Of a stretch of DNA of 64,000 nucleotides, positions 44,546 to 54,810 are shown piece after piece. Source of the DNA: Lepus europaeus. Lineage: Eukaryota > Chordata > Mammalia > Lagomorpha > Leporidae. Location: positions 11,318,540-11,382,539 of the forward strand of contig NC_084831.1 of NCBI RefSeq assembly GCF_033115175.1, given 5' to 3'. The stretch's first letter is position 1. Each line of letters begins with the position of its first letter. The translations under genes were made by a program, and so were the position numbers. A model generated the notes under the pieces. It saw only the letters and a list, made by a program, of their open reading frames with translations, searched no databases and had not been told where the DNA came from.

Positions 44546-44991
44546 GAATAAAGACGCCGCACGGCTCAGCAGCTAATAAACCTGTCCCAGTACGGCCAGT
44601 AAGTAGACCGCCTGTCCCCAGCCTGCGACACGCTGTGGTCCCCACTCTGGAAGTGAGGTGTCAATGCTCACGGCGCAGGCCCCCAGAATACCTCCATGGC
44701 AGAGGGGGGCAGACCCAAGTGTATCTGATTGGGGGGTGGGTTCCTCTGCCTCCCCTGTGGGTCGGTCATCCATTCCCTGCTGCCCCTGTCTCCTCGGGGG
44801 TTACCTGGCAACTCTTGGGAGGCTGCCCCTGCACAGAAGGCGGCCACTCCTGCTCCCGCCCTGGCCCGGCCGGAGCCTGGTCCACCTGCAGCTCCCTGGG
44901 CCCTTCCTGAGGGGTCCAAGATGACTGCTTCTTCCTGGGGAGAAAGGACAAAGGCACCTTAGCTCCAGACTGGGGCACTGATTTCTTTTTT
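44546..44991. other. SPATA21 intron 1 stretch, nothing identified
   Basis: GC-rich unique-looking DNA. Confidence 0.5.
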
Positions 44992-45323
44992 ATTTTTTTA
45001 AAGATTTATTTATTTTATTTGAAAGTCAGTTACACAGAGAGAGAAGGAGAGGCAGAGAGACAGAGAAAGCCATCCACTGGTTCACTCCCCAATTGGCCCC
45101 AATGGCCGGAGCTGCGCCAATCTGTAGCCAGGAGCCAGGAGCTTCTTCTGGGTCTCCCACGTGGGTGCAGGGACCCAAGAACTTGGACCATTTTCTACTG
45201 CTTTCCCAGGCCACAGCAGAGAGCTGGATGGGGAGTGGAACAGCCAGGACTTGAACTGGCGCCCATATGGGATGCTGGCACTGTAGGCGGAGGCTTTACC
45301 TGCTACGCCACAGCACCGACCCC
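44992..45323 (-). repeat. CSINE, older subfamily, full length
   Basis: 'taaagatttatttattttat' at the left and 'ccacagcaccgacccc' at the right. Confidence 0.9.
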
Positions 45324-45387
45324 TCTTTTTCTTTTTCTTTCTTTTTTTTTTGAAGTATATATTTACTTTCTTTTTAAAAATTTTTTA

Positions 45388-45716
45388 AATTTTATTTTAT
45401 TTTTTGACAGGCAGAGTGGACAGTGAGAGAGAGAGAGAGAGAAAGGTCTTCTTCCATTGGTTCACCCCCAAAATGGCCGCTGCGGCCGGCGCACCGCGCT
45501 GATCTGAAGGCAGGAGCCAGGTGCTTCTCCTGGTCTCCCATGGGTGCTGGGCCCAAGCACTTGGGCCATCCTCCACTGCACTCCCGGGCCACAGCAGAGA
45601 GCTGGACTGGAAGAGGGGCAACCGGGACAGAATCCGGCACCCCAGCTGGGACTAGAACCCAGTGTGCCGGCACTGCAGGCAGAGGATTAGCATATTGAGC
45701 CGCGGCGCCGGCCCCC
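45388..45716 (-). repeat. CSINE, young subfamily
   Basis: 'tttttgacaggcagagtgga' and 'gagccgcggcgccggcccc' bound the copy. Its head touches the tail of the older minus-strand fragment at 45727. Confidence 0.92.
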
Positions 45717-45726
45717 TCTTTTTCTT

Positions 45727-45862
45727 TTAAATTTATTTATTTTTACTTATTTGAAAGGCAGAAAGACAGAAAGACAGAGAAAGAGAGATCTTCTATCTTC
45801 TGGTTCGCGCCCCAAATGCCCATAACAGCCAGGGCTCAGCTAAAGCCAGAGCCCAGAACACA
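45727..45862 (-). repeat. CSINE 3' half, left arm of inverted pair
   Basis: The tail complement 'aaatttatttatttttactt' and GA block run to 'agccagagcccagaac', where the copy stops before its head. Confidence 0.8.
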
Positions 45863-45922
45863 ATATGGCCATTCAGGGAGTGAACCAGTAACTCTGCCTT
45901 TCAAATCAATGAGTAAATAAAT
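45863..45922 (+). repeat. CSINE 3' end, right arm of inverted pair
   Basis: 'atatggccattcagggagtg' then 'tgcctttcaaatcaatgagt' is a plus-strand 3' end with no 5' part. It joins the left arm directly. Confidence 0.8.
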
Positions 45923-45929
45923 GTCTTCA

Positions 45930-46018
45930 ATTCTGTATTGTATACATGACTATCATTAACCATTTCCCTATTGTATGGGCATTTAGAGTATTTCAGTTTT
46001 CAATACTGAAAATAAGGT
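45930..46018 (-). mobile_element. Possible L1 scrap, antisense
   Basis: 'taaccatttccctattgtat' and 'gggcatttagagtatttcag' resemble antisense L1. Too short to be certain. Confidence 0.4.
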
Positions 46019-46021
46019 GAT

Positions 46022-46330
46022 GGGTGGCTGGAGTGATGGCTTAGTGAGCTAAGCCACCGCCTGTGATGCTGCTTCCCATATCAGAGTGCTGGTTGGGGTC
46101 CCGGCTGCTCCACTTCTGATCCAGCTCCCTGCTGATGAGCGTGGGAAACAGTGGATGGCGGCCCAAGTGCTTGGAACCCTGCCACCCATGTGGGAAAACA
46201 GTATGGAGTTCGAGACTCCTGGCTTTGGCTTGGCCCAGCCCCAGCTGCGGAGGGTTTTTGGAAAGTGAACCAGTGGATGAAAGATTCTCTCTCTCTCCCT
46301 CCCTCAGTCACTTTGCCTTTCTTTCTTTCT
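46022..46330 (+). repeat. CSINE, old copy
   Basis: 'gggtggctggagtgatggct' to 'cactttgcctttctttcttt'. Confidence 0.82.
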
Positions 46331-46332
46331 TT

Positions 46333-46641
46333 TTTTAAATTTATTTGACAGGTAGAATTATAGACAGTGAGAGAGACAGAAAGCTCTTCCTTCCGTTGGT
46401 TCACTCCCCAAATGGCCGCCACGGCTGGCACTGCGCCGATCCGAAGCCAGGAGCCAGGTGCTTCTTCCTGGTCTCCCTTGCGGGTACAGGGGCCCAAGCA
46501 CTTGGGCCATCCTCCACTGCCTTCCTGGGCCACAACAGAGAGATGAACTGGAAGAGGAGCAACCAGAACCAGAACCCGGTGCCCATATGGGAAGCTGGCA
46601 CTGCAGGTGGAGGATTAACCTAGTGAGCCACGGCGTGGGCA
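46333..46641 (-). repeat. CSINE, intermediate subfamily
   Basis: It combines the young-type 3' end ('atttgacaggtagaattata') and 'gtggaggattaacctagtga' head with an older-type 'gcccatatgggaagctggca' middle, so it is intermediate or mosaic. Confidence 0.85.
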
Positions 46642-46686
46642 TCCCTTTTATTATCTGCCTTTCAAATAAATAAAAACATAAATTTT

Positions 46687-47002
46687 AGGGCCAGAGTTGT
46701 AGCATAGCAGTTAAAGTCACAGCCTGTGACACTGGCATCCCATATTTGAGTGCCAGTTGGAGTCTTGGATGCTCTGCTTCTAATCCAGCTCCCTGCAAAT
46801 GCACCTGAGAAAGCAGCAGAAGATGGCCCAAGTGCTGGGGCCCCTGCACCCACATGGGAGACCCAAATGGAGCTCCAGGCTCCTGGCTTCAGTCCAGCCA
46901 GCCTTGAGACCATTTGGGGAGTGAAACAGCAGATAGAAAATTTCTCCCTCTGTCTCTCTGTCACTCTGCCTTTCAAATAAATAAATGAATGAATATTTAA
47001 AA
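46687..47002 (+). repeat. CSINE, older subfamily
   Basis: 'agggccagagttgtagcata' to 'caaataaataaatgaatgaa'. Confidence 0.88.
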
Positions 47003-47705
47003 AATCTAAAGAAAGAGAGGTGCAGGGTGCGGGTGGCTCTGCCTTAATCCGGGGAGTCTCTCTGCAGGTGGGCTACCAGCTCACCCTGGTCTGGCAGGAG
47101 GCCTCTGCTCCTGGACCCGGAGCTGCGTCGGCCCCTCCTCGGCCACCTCGCCGTGTCCGGGCCTCTCTTCTGGCCCTGCTGGAGCGGATGCAGGCTGTGG
47201 CCCACGGCCCATTTCTGTAGCATCCGCAAACACAACCTGCAACAGAGATGCAATGGCTCTGGCTCCAGAGCTGGCCCCGCGTACCTCTTCTGGGGTGAGT
47301 CTCCCCACTCCTGCTGGGTGTCCCCTGGCCTCGGGGACAGACAGATCTGGTGCCTACCTGCAAAGGGTGTTGGAGAGAGATAAGGAGGGGCCAGAGGCAG
47401 TGGGCAAGGGGGTGGGGGTGCAGGTCGGCTTGGGCTGGAAGCTGTTGTTCAGCACTACGGGCCCTGCCGTGAACCCGAGTGCAGATCTGTGGCTGAGCCA
47501 AGGTGCTCACGGCAAGGACAGCGTGCGGGGGCGCCTGAGGGACTTCCGCTCCTCACAGCTCTGAGAAGGCCTTCCATGGCGTCCACTGCTTCGGAGCTCC
47601 GGCTTGGGGCCTGGCTTGTCCTTCAGCCCCCGCTGGGTGACCTTGAGCAGCCAGTGCCTGAAATTCAGCTCCCAGCCTCTCCCAAGTCCCAACTCCACAG
47701 CCGGG
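47003..47705. other. SPATA21 intron 1 stretch, nothing identified
   Basis: GC-rich, no repeat or exon recognised. Open frames on both strands lack known content. Confidence 0.5.
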
Positions 47706-47975
47706 GCAGCATCCGGCCTAGCGCGTGAGACGCTGCCCACACCGGCACCCTGCGCCCGAGTGCCTGGCTTTGAGCCCCAGCTCTGCTCCCAACTCCAGCT
47801 TCCTGCTGCTATGCATCCTGGGAGGCAGCAGTAGCGGCTCAAGTGCTTGGGTCCCTGCCACCCACGTAGACCTGGACGGAGATCCCCGGCTCCTTGTTTC
47901 AGCCTGGGTGGACCAGTGGGTGAGATCTCTGTCCTTATCTCTGTCTCACTTTCAAATAAATTAATGAATAAAAAC
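47706..47975 (+). repeat. CSINE, very diverged copy
   Basis: 'tgggaggcagcagtagcggc' and 'ctttcaaataaattaatgaa' remain recognisable; the head is nearly lost. Confidence 0.7.
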
Positions 47976-48024
47976 AAATTCCAAATAACCTAATTACTTA
48001 ATTGGCAGTAATTATTATAAAGAT

Positions 48025-48190
48025 GCTGATGGGAGCCAACCCCAACGGGCACCTATCACAAGGCCAGGCCTGTGCCCAGTGCCTTCCAGGGTTGAACCTC
48101 GTTAGTCCTTACGATGAAACACGACACACGCCCAGGGTCACAGGGCTGACCGAGTGGTGGGCCCGGGACCCCATGGCTGTGCTTCTTGAA
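48025..48190 (-). repeat. MIR-like fragment
   Basis: 'aacctcgttagtccttacga' and 'cgcccagggtcacagggctg' fit antisense MIR. Confidence 0.5.
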
Positions 48191-48340
48191 AACGTGATGG
48201 ATTGGGTGAAGCAAGCCCCGAGCGTGCGCTCAGCCCAAGGGAGTGTCAGCTGTCACGGTGACACTTTTGGCTCTGTGGAAACCAACCCGTCAGGGATGTC
48301 TGTGCTCTTTGTGCTACTCGGTGCCTTCAGAAAGAGAGCT

Positions 48341-48668
48341 GGCCGGCGCCGCAGCTCAATAGGCTAATCCTCCACCTGTGGCGCCAGCACACCGGGTTCT
48401 AGTCCCGGTCGGGGCGCCGGATTCTGTCCCAGTTGCTCCTCTTCCAGGCCAGCTCTCTGCTGTGGCCTGGGAAGGCAGTGGAGGATGGCCCAAGTCCTTG
48501 GGCCCTGCACCCCATGGGAGACCAGAAGAAACACCTGGCTCCTGGCTTCAGATCAGCGCCGTGCAGTGCACCAGCCGCAGCAGCCATTGGAGGGTGAACC
48601 AACGGCAAAGGAAGACCTTTCTCTCTGTCTCTCTCTCTCACTGTCCACTCTGCCTGTCAAAAATTAAA

Positions 48669-48694
<26 letters not shown>
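48341..48694 (+). repeat. CSINE, young subfamily, with TSD
   Basis: 'ggccggcgccgcagctcaat' to a 21-A then (GAAAA)n tail. AGAAAGAGAGCT flanks it at 48329-48340 and 48695-48706. Confidence 0.95.
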
Positions 48695-48699
<5 letters not shown>

Positions 48700-48706
48700 G
48701 AGAGCT

Positions 48707-49581
48707 GCAAGGTGTGATGGGGCCTCCAATGCAGGCCGGGGCTGCGGAGGGGCCGGATGGAAGCTCTGAGCAGCGGTCGGGGAATGAGGGATGGTGCTGG
48801 AGGCCACAGAAGCACCAGGCGCAAGTCGGCAATTCTTGGTTTGCCCACCCAGAAGCTCCTGACGTTACAGAGGCCAGCAATCTTTTCCATTTTTCTTTTT
48901 GCATTTCACGCTCTCATGTTTAACAATAAAAGGGAGTTGAACTAAAGCAGCAAAACTTCAGACAAAACAGCGTTGTAGACCTGCTTCATCAGACGGGGCT
49001 GCCTTGGGCGTGGGCTTCCCAGGTGTGCCATCGGGCTCCTGCCTTCCCCTCCTGGTGGCTCAGAAACAAGCCGTCCCTGCCCAGTGTGGCCCACGGGGCT
49101 CAGTGGAGCTGGCTATGGCCTTTGTCTCCACTGTTCCATCGGATCCAGGCCAGCGCCCCGCCCCCACCCCAGCCCTAGCACTGAGGCTCATACTCTGGGC
49201 TGATGACAGGACAGTGCTACCAGAGACCTGCTCAGCTACTACAAGGAGGCTCTTCCTGTGGGGGACACTACGCCAGATGGCGCGAGGTAGGGAGACGGAG
49301 ATGGGAGCGGCTGGGGCCACCACCGCCATGGTGCAGGGAAGCCTAACCCAGGAAGCCAGAGACGCTCACTGAGCACCACGGTCCAGCCCTATCTGGACTC
49401 TACGAGGGATCTGTCCCTTCCCCAACTTGTGCTCTCATTCCTGCTTAATCCAGCTCCAACTGGGTTCTGTGTCACCTGTAGCTGAGACCTGAATTCCAGC
49501 AGAGGCGGAGGAAGCCTGGCGGACGAGGGAAAGGTGCCGGCTGGCAGTGGAGCGCGCAGGACCTGAGGTGCGGGCACCCAC
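48707..49581. other. SPATA21 intron 1 stretch, nothing identified
   Basis: Unique-looking DNA adjoining the exon 1 donor; no repeat seen. Confidence 0.5.
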
Positions 49582-49710
49582 CTGGCTGACTCCCGAGAGC
49601 GTGGGCTCAGCAACAGCTCTCGTTGGGATGGGCCTCAGGCCGGGACTCGACGGCGCCCCTGGAGCCTTGGTCCCACCCTCTGCGTGCACTGGGGTGTTTC
49701 TGGTGTCCAT
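49582..49710 (-). CDS. SPATA21: SPATA21 coding exon 1 (start codon)
   Basis: From ATG at 49710 the frame reads MDTRNTPVHAEGGTKAPGAP, SSPGLRPIPTRAVAEPTLSG, VSQ and ends at a strong CAG|GTGGGT donor in phase 0, matching exon 2. The opening MDTRNT resembles the MDNRNT-type start of the human protein; the rest of the exon is poorly conserved, as is usual for this family. The ATG has G at +4 but T at -3. A further small phase-0 exon between here and 31443 cannot be ruled out. Confidence 0.8.
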
Positions 49711-50589
49711 CAAGCCGGGTCCAGCAAAGGCACGGTGTGAAGGGCATCAGCTGCTGTGTCCCAGGAGGCCTCCAGGCAAGGGTCGGCCTGGTCTAATAGC
49801 TCACTGATGTGTCCGCAGCTCCCGGGAGCCTGGAACGCAGACAGCCCAGCTCAGGCCTGCACGGAGGGAGGGGCAAGACACGAACCCAGAGAGCCCGCCC
49901 AAGGTCCAACACCCACGGGGTCACAGCAGGATCGGAACCCAAACCCACACCCTCCTTCCCTCCCACATCAGCATTTCTGAAAGGAACGTTGCTCCCTGGA
50001 GACGCTCCACGTGGCTTGGAAGGCGCTGGGTTAAGCAACATGGAACGGGCTCTTTCCTGCAGGGCCTCTGCCAGCCTTTAAAACACTAATGTGCACTCTA
50101 ACGGGGCCCCGGGGAGAGAGCTGCTGCTCCAGATGGGAGCTCCGAGCTCCCTGTCTCAGAGACCCCAAGGTCTCCATCTGTGGTTGACCCACACCCTGCC
50201 CTGGACCATTCTCCGCGTCTCTCTTGCTGCCTCTCCCCGCGGTCTCACAACTGCATAGCTTTCGGCTGCAGCCAGGGCAGACGCCCACGATGCTCCCCCC
50301 ACCACAGCCGCTGTGCCTGCCTCCCACATCTCCAACTCCCTAACACCCCTGCACCACCCCGCAAGCGTTTACCTCTTCTCCCAGTTTCCATCCACCTCGG
50401 CCACTGAACCCCTTTGGGGCAACACCAGTGCCACGTCTATGGGTACCCAGGGAGCCTTGCCACTGTTAGCTTCTGGGGGGAAAAACCCTGCCCCCGCCCA
50501 GCAAGCCCAGGTGACCTTTGAAGATGACCTTGATGGTACCTCTTGCCCTTTAGATCACAGCAGGCCAGCGAGCATCCCTGGAGGAGCCT
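49711..50589. other. Upstream of SPATA21 ATG: 5' UTR and promoter not identified
   Basis: No CpG island or TATA box with convincing placement was seen on the minus strand. Human SPATA21 has upstream non-coding exons, so the promoter may be farther right. Confidence 0.5.
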
Positions 50590-50756
50590 TCTGTGTGCTG
50601 GACGTTTGCCAAGGGATTCTCCTCACAGCCCTGTGAGGTCAGTGGGTTCAGCCCTGTTTTAAGGATGAGGAAACCGAGGCTCAGATTAGCCCAATGTCTT
50701 CCCCAGTCCCACACAGCTACTCCACAGAGGACTAGATCCAAGCCCATGCCTGTCCC
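50590..50756 (-). repeat. MIR element
   Basis: 'agccctgtgaggtcagtggg', 'aggatgaggaaaccgaggct' and 'cacacagctactccacagag' form a clear antisense MIR. Confidence 0.7.
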
Positions 50757-50829
50757 GGGGCAGGCGTCTGGTGCAGCAGGTAAAATGCTACGCGGGGCAC
50801 CCACATCCTAGCATCCACATCTTCTTCTT
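50757..50829 (+). repeat. CSINE head, interrupted older copy (left part)
   Basis: 'ggggcaggcgtctggtgcag' and 'cgcggggcacccacatccta' are the 5' part of a plus-strand SINE, continued at 51140. Confidence 0.75.
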
Positions 50830-51139
50830 CAAGATTTATTTATTTTGAAGGTCAGAGTTAGAGAGAGAGCGAGAGACAGAGAGAGCTTTTCCACGTGCTG
50901 GTTCACTCCCCTGATGGTTACAATGGCCAGTGCAGGCCCAAGCCAGGAGCCAGGAGCTTCATCTGGTCTCCCATGCGAGTGGCAGGGGCAGGAACACACT
51001 TGGGACATTTGCCATCGCTTTTCCCAGGCCATTAGCAGGGAGCTGGATTGGAGGTGGAGCAGCTGGGTGAACCGCTGCCTACATAGGACGCCAGCATCAC
51101 AGGCAGTGTCCTAACTTGCTGGGCCACAGCACTGGCTCC
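50830..51139 (-). repeat. CSINE nested inside an older CSINE
   Basis: 'caagatttatttattttgaa' at the left and 'gctgggccacagcactggct' at the right define a nearly full copy. Confidence 0.88.
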
Positions 51140-51360
51140 AGGGCATTCTGCTTCCGATGCACAGACCCCGGGAGGCAGCAGACAATGACTCAGGTATGTG
51201 CATCACTACCACCCGTGTGGAGAGCTGGACTGAGTTCTGGGCTCCTGGCTTTGGCCTGGCCTAGCCCTGTCTATGGCAGGCATTTGGGGGACGAATCAGC
51301 AGATGGACAATCTCTGTCTCTCTGTCTCTCTGGCTTTCAAATAAAATGAAAATAAATTAA
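51140..51360 (+). repeat. CSINE body and tail, interrupted older copy (right part)
   Basis: 'gggcattctgcttccgatgc' to 'ctttcaaataaaatgaaaat' completes the element started at 50757. Confidence 0.8.
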
Positions 51361-51361
51361 T

Positions 51362-51692
51362 TTTTTAAAGATTTATATATTTATTTGAAATTTAGAATGT
51401 CAGAAAGAGAGACAGAGACAGAAGAGAGAGAGATCTTCCATCCAGTGGTTCACTCCCCAAATGCCCCAACAACAGAGGCTGGGCCAGGCTGAAGCCAGGA
51501 GCCAGGAGCTTCTTCCAGGTCTCCCACATGGGTGGCAGGGGCCCAAGCACTTGGGCCATCTTCTGCTGCCTTTCCTGGCTCATTAGCTGAGAGCTGGATC
51601 AGAATTGGAGCAGCCAGGACCCGAACCAACTTTCCAATGTGGGATGCTGTTGTTGCAAGCAGTGGTTTAAACTGTTGTGCCACAATTCAGGG
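51362..51692 (-). repeat. CSINE, older subfamily
   Basis: 'taaagatttatatatttatt' and 'tgtgccacaattcagggctt' bound the copy; tail meets tail with the previous element. Confidence 0.87.
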
Positions 51693-51727
51693 CTTCAAGT
51701 TAATTAATTAAAAAATAAATAAAGGTG

Positions 51728-52028
51728 GGGCCGGCACTGTGGCGTGGCTGGGGAAGTCACCACCTGCCATGCCAGCATTGCATTGGGGCGCCAATTTGAG
51801 TTCAGGCTCCTTGCTAACGTGCCTGGGAAGGCAGTAGAAGATGGCCCAAGTGCTTGGGACTCTGCACCCAAGTGGGAGACCCGGAAGAAGCTCCTGGCTC
51901 CTGGCTTCAGACAGGCCCAGCTCCAGCCGTTGCAGCCATTTGGGGAGTGAACCAGTAGACAGAAGATCTGTTTCTCCCTTTTTTCTGTAACTCTTTCAAA
52001 TAAATATAAATAGATCTTTTTAAAAAAA
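51728..52028 (+). repeat. CSINE, older subfamily
   Basis: 'ggggccggcactgtggcgtg' to 'atagatctttttaaaaaaa'; a short deletion removes part of the B-box flank. Confidence 0.87.
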
Positions 52029-52045
52029 TTAACAAAATAAAATAA

Positions 52046-52260
52046 AGGTCCCACGTTGTCACCTGTTCGAGTCCTAGTTGCTCAGCTTCCAATCCAGCTC
52101 CCTGCTAATGGATGGAGCCCAGATGGAGTTCGGGGCTCCTGGCTTTGGCCTGGCCCAGCCCCACCTATTGCGGCCTTTTGGGAATGAACCAGCAGATGGA
52201 AAATCTCTCTCTCTCTTAACTCTGCCTTTCAAATAAATAAACCTTAAAAATAAAATAAAA
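52046..52260 (+). repeat. CSINE, truncated at 5' end
   Basis: It starts within the body at 'cctgttcgagtcctagttgc' and ends 'aataaataaaccttaaaaat'. Confidence 0.82.
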
Positions 52261-53030
52261 CAAAACAAAACCCAGGCCTGACACCCCAGACTGTTTATCT
52301 CCCAGTATCATCTTGTTTGTCAAGAAGTCTAAGTCTTCTTCATTTGACAACTGAGGCCGTGTGCCGGTGCCAGACAGACCGTCGGGCCCTGGGGATGCGA
52401 GGGGGCTCCATGGCTCGAGGCGTCCCTCACCACTGCTGACCCCAAGCCCTACTTCCTCCTCTTACCCTGTGGGGAGGTACTTCCTGTTGTTACACCCGAG
52501 CCCCCTCAATGGAAAGAAACCTCAGCTCCTAGGTGGCCCTCCTCCCTGCCCCAGGTGCAGCTCCGCCCCCCCCCCCCCCCCCCCGGACCCAAGCTCTCAC
52601 TTGGGACTTCTCCAGGCCGTGGCCAAGTCCCTGTCTCTTCCGGTGGAGTTCCTCTCTTCTCCCGGCCTCTCTCTCTGGAGGGTTCGCCTGACCATCCCCC
52701 CAGCCTCTGAGCCTTCCTGTATTGGGGCGATGACCCATCTGGGGACAGTGTCCCCCAGGACTCCTCACACACGCCCCCCATTGTCCTCCATCTCTACCTT
52801 GGAGCTCTCGGGCCCCAATATTCCAGAAGGGGACAGAGCCCCACAGGAGGCCCAGCCCCTTCTGTAACTTATCAACCGTGAGAATTTACAGATAACAAGG
52901 GGGAGGGCCCCCTCTGCAACTTGTCAGCCACCAAAATTTATGGACATCAAGGGGGAGACTCGGAACCCAAGGGCAGAATTGGGGGTGGAGGTGGCAAAGG
53001 TCCCCCCATCTTCATACCCCACACAGTTCT
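52261..53030. other. Intergenic stretch with a poly-C run
   Basis: An uninterrupted C run of about 19 bases lies at 52567-52585. The flanking text 'aggggacagagccccac' and two diverged 'acttatcaaccgtgagaatt' / 'acttgtcagccaccaaaatt' units (52867 and 52919) suggest a short old duplication. No gene. Confidence 0.5.
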
Positions 53031-53034
53031 CCCA

Positions 53035-53602
53035 TTTAAAGTCAACAGTGCTGTAATTATAGTCTCACAACCATCACCACAGCTTCAGAACATTTTTATC
53101 ACTGCAAAGGGAAGTCCCACACCCCTGCTCCTCACCCCCAGCCCACATGTGAATCCACTTTCTGTCCATCCAGTCACTCAACAGAAGTGGAAGCCACAAT
53201 ACGTGGTCCAGCGACTGCCTTCTTTCACTTCGTGGCCTGATTTCAAGGCTCACCCGCGCGGCAGCGTGTACCAGCACTTCTCTCTGCACGCTCCGTGCTG
53301 TGCCACTGTAGGGACAGGTCAAGCTTTGTTACCCATCCCTCAGTGGACAGACGCCGTTACGAACGGCGCGGCTCCGAGCACTCTCGTGCACTTCTGTGTG
53401 GGAACGCGTGAGCAGATCCCTTGGGGCGGCACCGCTGGGTCACGCGCTAACTGTTCAGCCTCTTCGGGATCGGCCCGGCTGTTTCCCACAGGGCTGCGTC
53501 ACTGCACGTCCGAGCCAAGTTCTCCACTTCCACTCAACGCTTAGTAGCTCCTGCCTGTCCCTTTTGTCCCAGCCATCCCAGCGGTGTGGCCGTGAAGTGT
53601 TA
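53035..53602 (-). mobile_element. L1 fragment, antisense
   Basis: 'cacaaccatcaccacagctt', 'ttcaaggctcacccgcgcgg' and 'ggcaccgctgggtcacgcgc' follow antisense L1 in the expected order. Confidence 0.72.
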
Positions 53603-53603
53603 C

Positions 53604-53672
53604 CCAGGACCCACACCAGTGCCCATACTGGACGCTGGCGTCACAGGCTGATGTGCCACATCACCAGCCCCT
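53604..53672 (-). repeat. CSINE head fragment
   Basis: 'cacaccagtgcccatactgg' to 'gtgccacatcaccagcccc' is a minus-strand SINE 5' end only. Confidence 0.7.
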
Positions 53673-53710
53673 CCCCTTTTCTGTTCCTTGCGCTTTAGCT
53701 GTCATCAAGG

Positions 53711-54032
53711 CGGGCCAGTGCTGTGGTGCAGTGGGTTAAGCCACTGCCTGTGATGCTGGCATCCCATATGGGCGCCTGTTCAAGTCCCAGCTGCCCCAGT
53801 TCTGATCCAGCTTCCTGCTAATGTGCCTGGGAAAGCAGAAGATGGCCCAAGTGCTTGGACATCTATACCCATATAAGAGACCCAGATGAAGTTCCTGACT
53901 CCTGGCTTCCATTTGGCCCAGCCCTGACCATTGCAGCCATTTGGGTAGTGAACCAGTGGATGGAGGACCTCTCTCTCTCTCTCTGTCTCTGCCTCTCTCC
54001 ATCTCTGTAACTATGCCTTCCAAGTAAACAAA
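53711..54032 (+). repeat. CSINE, older subfamily, full length
   Basis: 'gcgggccagtgctgtggtgc' to 'gccttccaagtaaacaaatt'. Confidence 0.9.
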
Positions 54033-54168
54033 TTTTAATGTGTCATATCTAGGAACCCATTACATTCTTTATTATAATACAAATCCAAGATCCTGAAGAT
54101 TCATTCCTATGTTTTATTCTAAGCATTGTACAATTTTAACTCTAACATTTAGGCCTATGATTCTTTCT
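54033..54168 (-). mobile_element. L1 fragment, antisense, segment 1
   Basis: AT-rich 'ttttaactctaacatttagg' and 'cctatgattctttc' begin an L1 stretch continued at 54506. Confidence 0.55.
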
Positions 54169-54505
54169 TTAAAAAAATATTTTATTTTATTTGAAATGTA
54201 GAGTTACACAGAGGCAGAGGCAAAGAGAGAGAGGCAGAGAGAGAGAGATCTTCCAACCACTGGTTCACTCCCCAAATGGCTGCAATGGCTGGAGCTGAGC
54301 TGATCCAAAGCCAGGAGCCAGGAGCTTCTTCCAGGTCTCCCACATGGGTGCAGGGGCCCAAGGACTTGGGCCACCTTCCACTGCTTTCCCAGGCCATAGC
54401 AGAGAGCTGGATCAGAAGTGGAGCAGCCGGGACTTGAACCGGTGCCCATATGGGATGCTGGCACTGCAGGCAGCGGCTTTCCCTGCTTTGCTAACAGTGC
54501 TGCCC
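54169..54505 (-). repeat. CSINE, older subfamily, inside L1
   Basis: 'ttctttaaaaaaatatttta' at the left and 'gctaacagtgctgcccc' at the right. Confidence 0.9.
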
Positions 54506-54694
54506 CCTGTGAGTCATTGTGAGTTACTTTTGTATTCGCTGTGACGTAGGGATTCAACTCCATTCTTTTGCATGTGGATATCTCATGCCAGCACCATCTG
54601 TTGAAGACTACTCTCTCCTCCACTGAATCGTTTTAGCAGGTTGACGGTAAATATGAGGATTTTTGAATTCGCAAGTCTCCATCTGTCTCTATGA
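54506..54694 (-). mobile_element. L1 fragment, antisense, segment 2
   Basis: 'gattcaactccattcttttg', 'gccagcaccatctgttgaag' and 'caggttgacggtaaatatga' match the antisense L1 ORF2 3' region. Confidence 0.72.
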
Positions 54695-54810
54695 GAGTAT
54701 ATCAAAAAGCTCACAGAAAAAGAGGAATTAATAGCTAAACTTATTTTGGTGCAAAATTTTTGTGAACCACGCAGTTTTTTCTAATGAACATTTTCTATGA
54801 ACTTTCCCAG
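54695..54810 (-). mobile_element. MITE-like element, copy 3, inside L1
   Basis: 'tatatcaaaaagctcacaga' and 'tctatgaactttcccagg' are the inverted ends. The core 'ttggtgcaaaatttttgtga' is the reverse complement of the core in copy 1. Confidence 0.6.

Larger units (their letters stand above)
14380..49710 (-). other. SPATA21: SPATA21 transcription unit, coding extent complete
   Basis: Nine coding exons were assembled by hand from splice borders and codon phase: 49710-49582, 31443-31031, 30661-30573, 28002-27865, 26234-26163, 26058-25941, 16903-16728, 15223-15046 and 14537-14480. They sum to 1371 bp (456 codons plus stop), and every junction keeps phase. SPATA21 is a spermatogenesis-associated EF-hand protein; the human form is slightly longer (about 469 residues as I recall). 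Upstream non-coding exons and the promoter were not identified. Confidence 0.9.
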
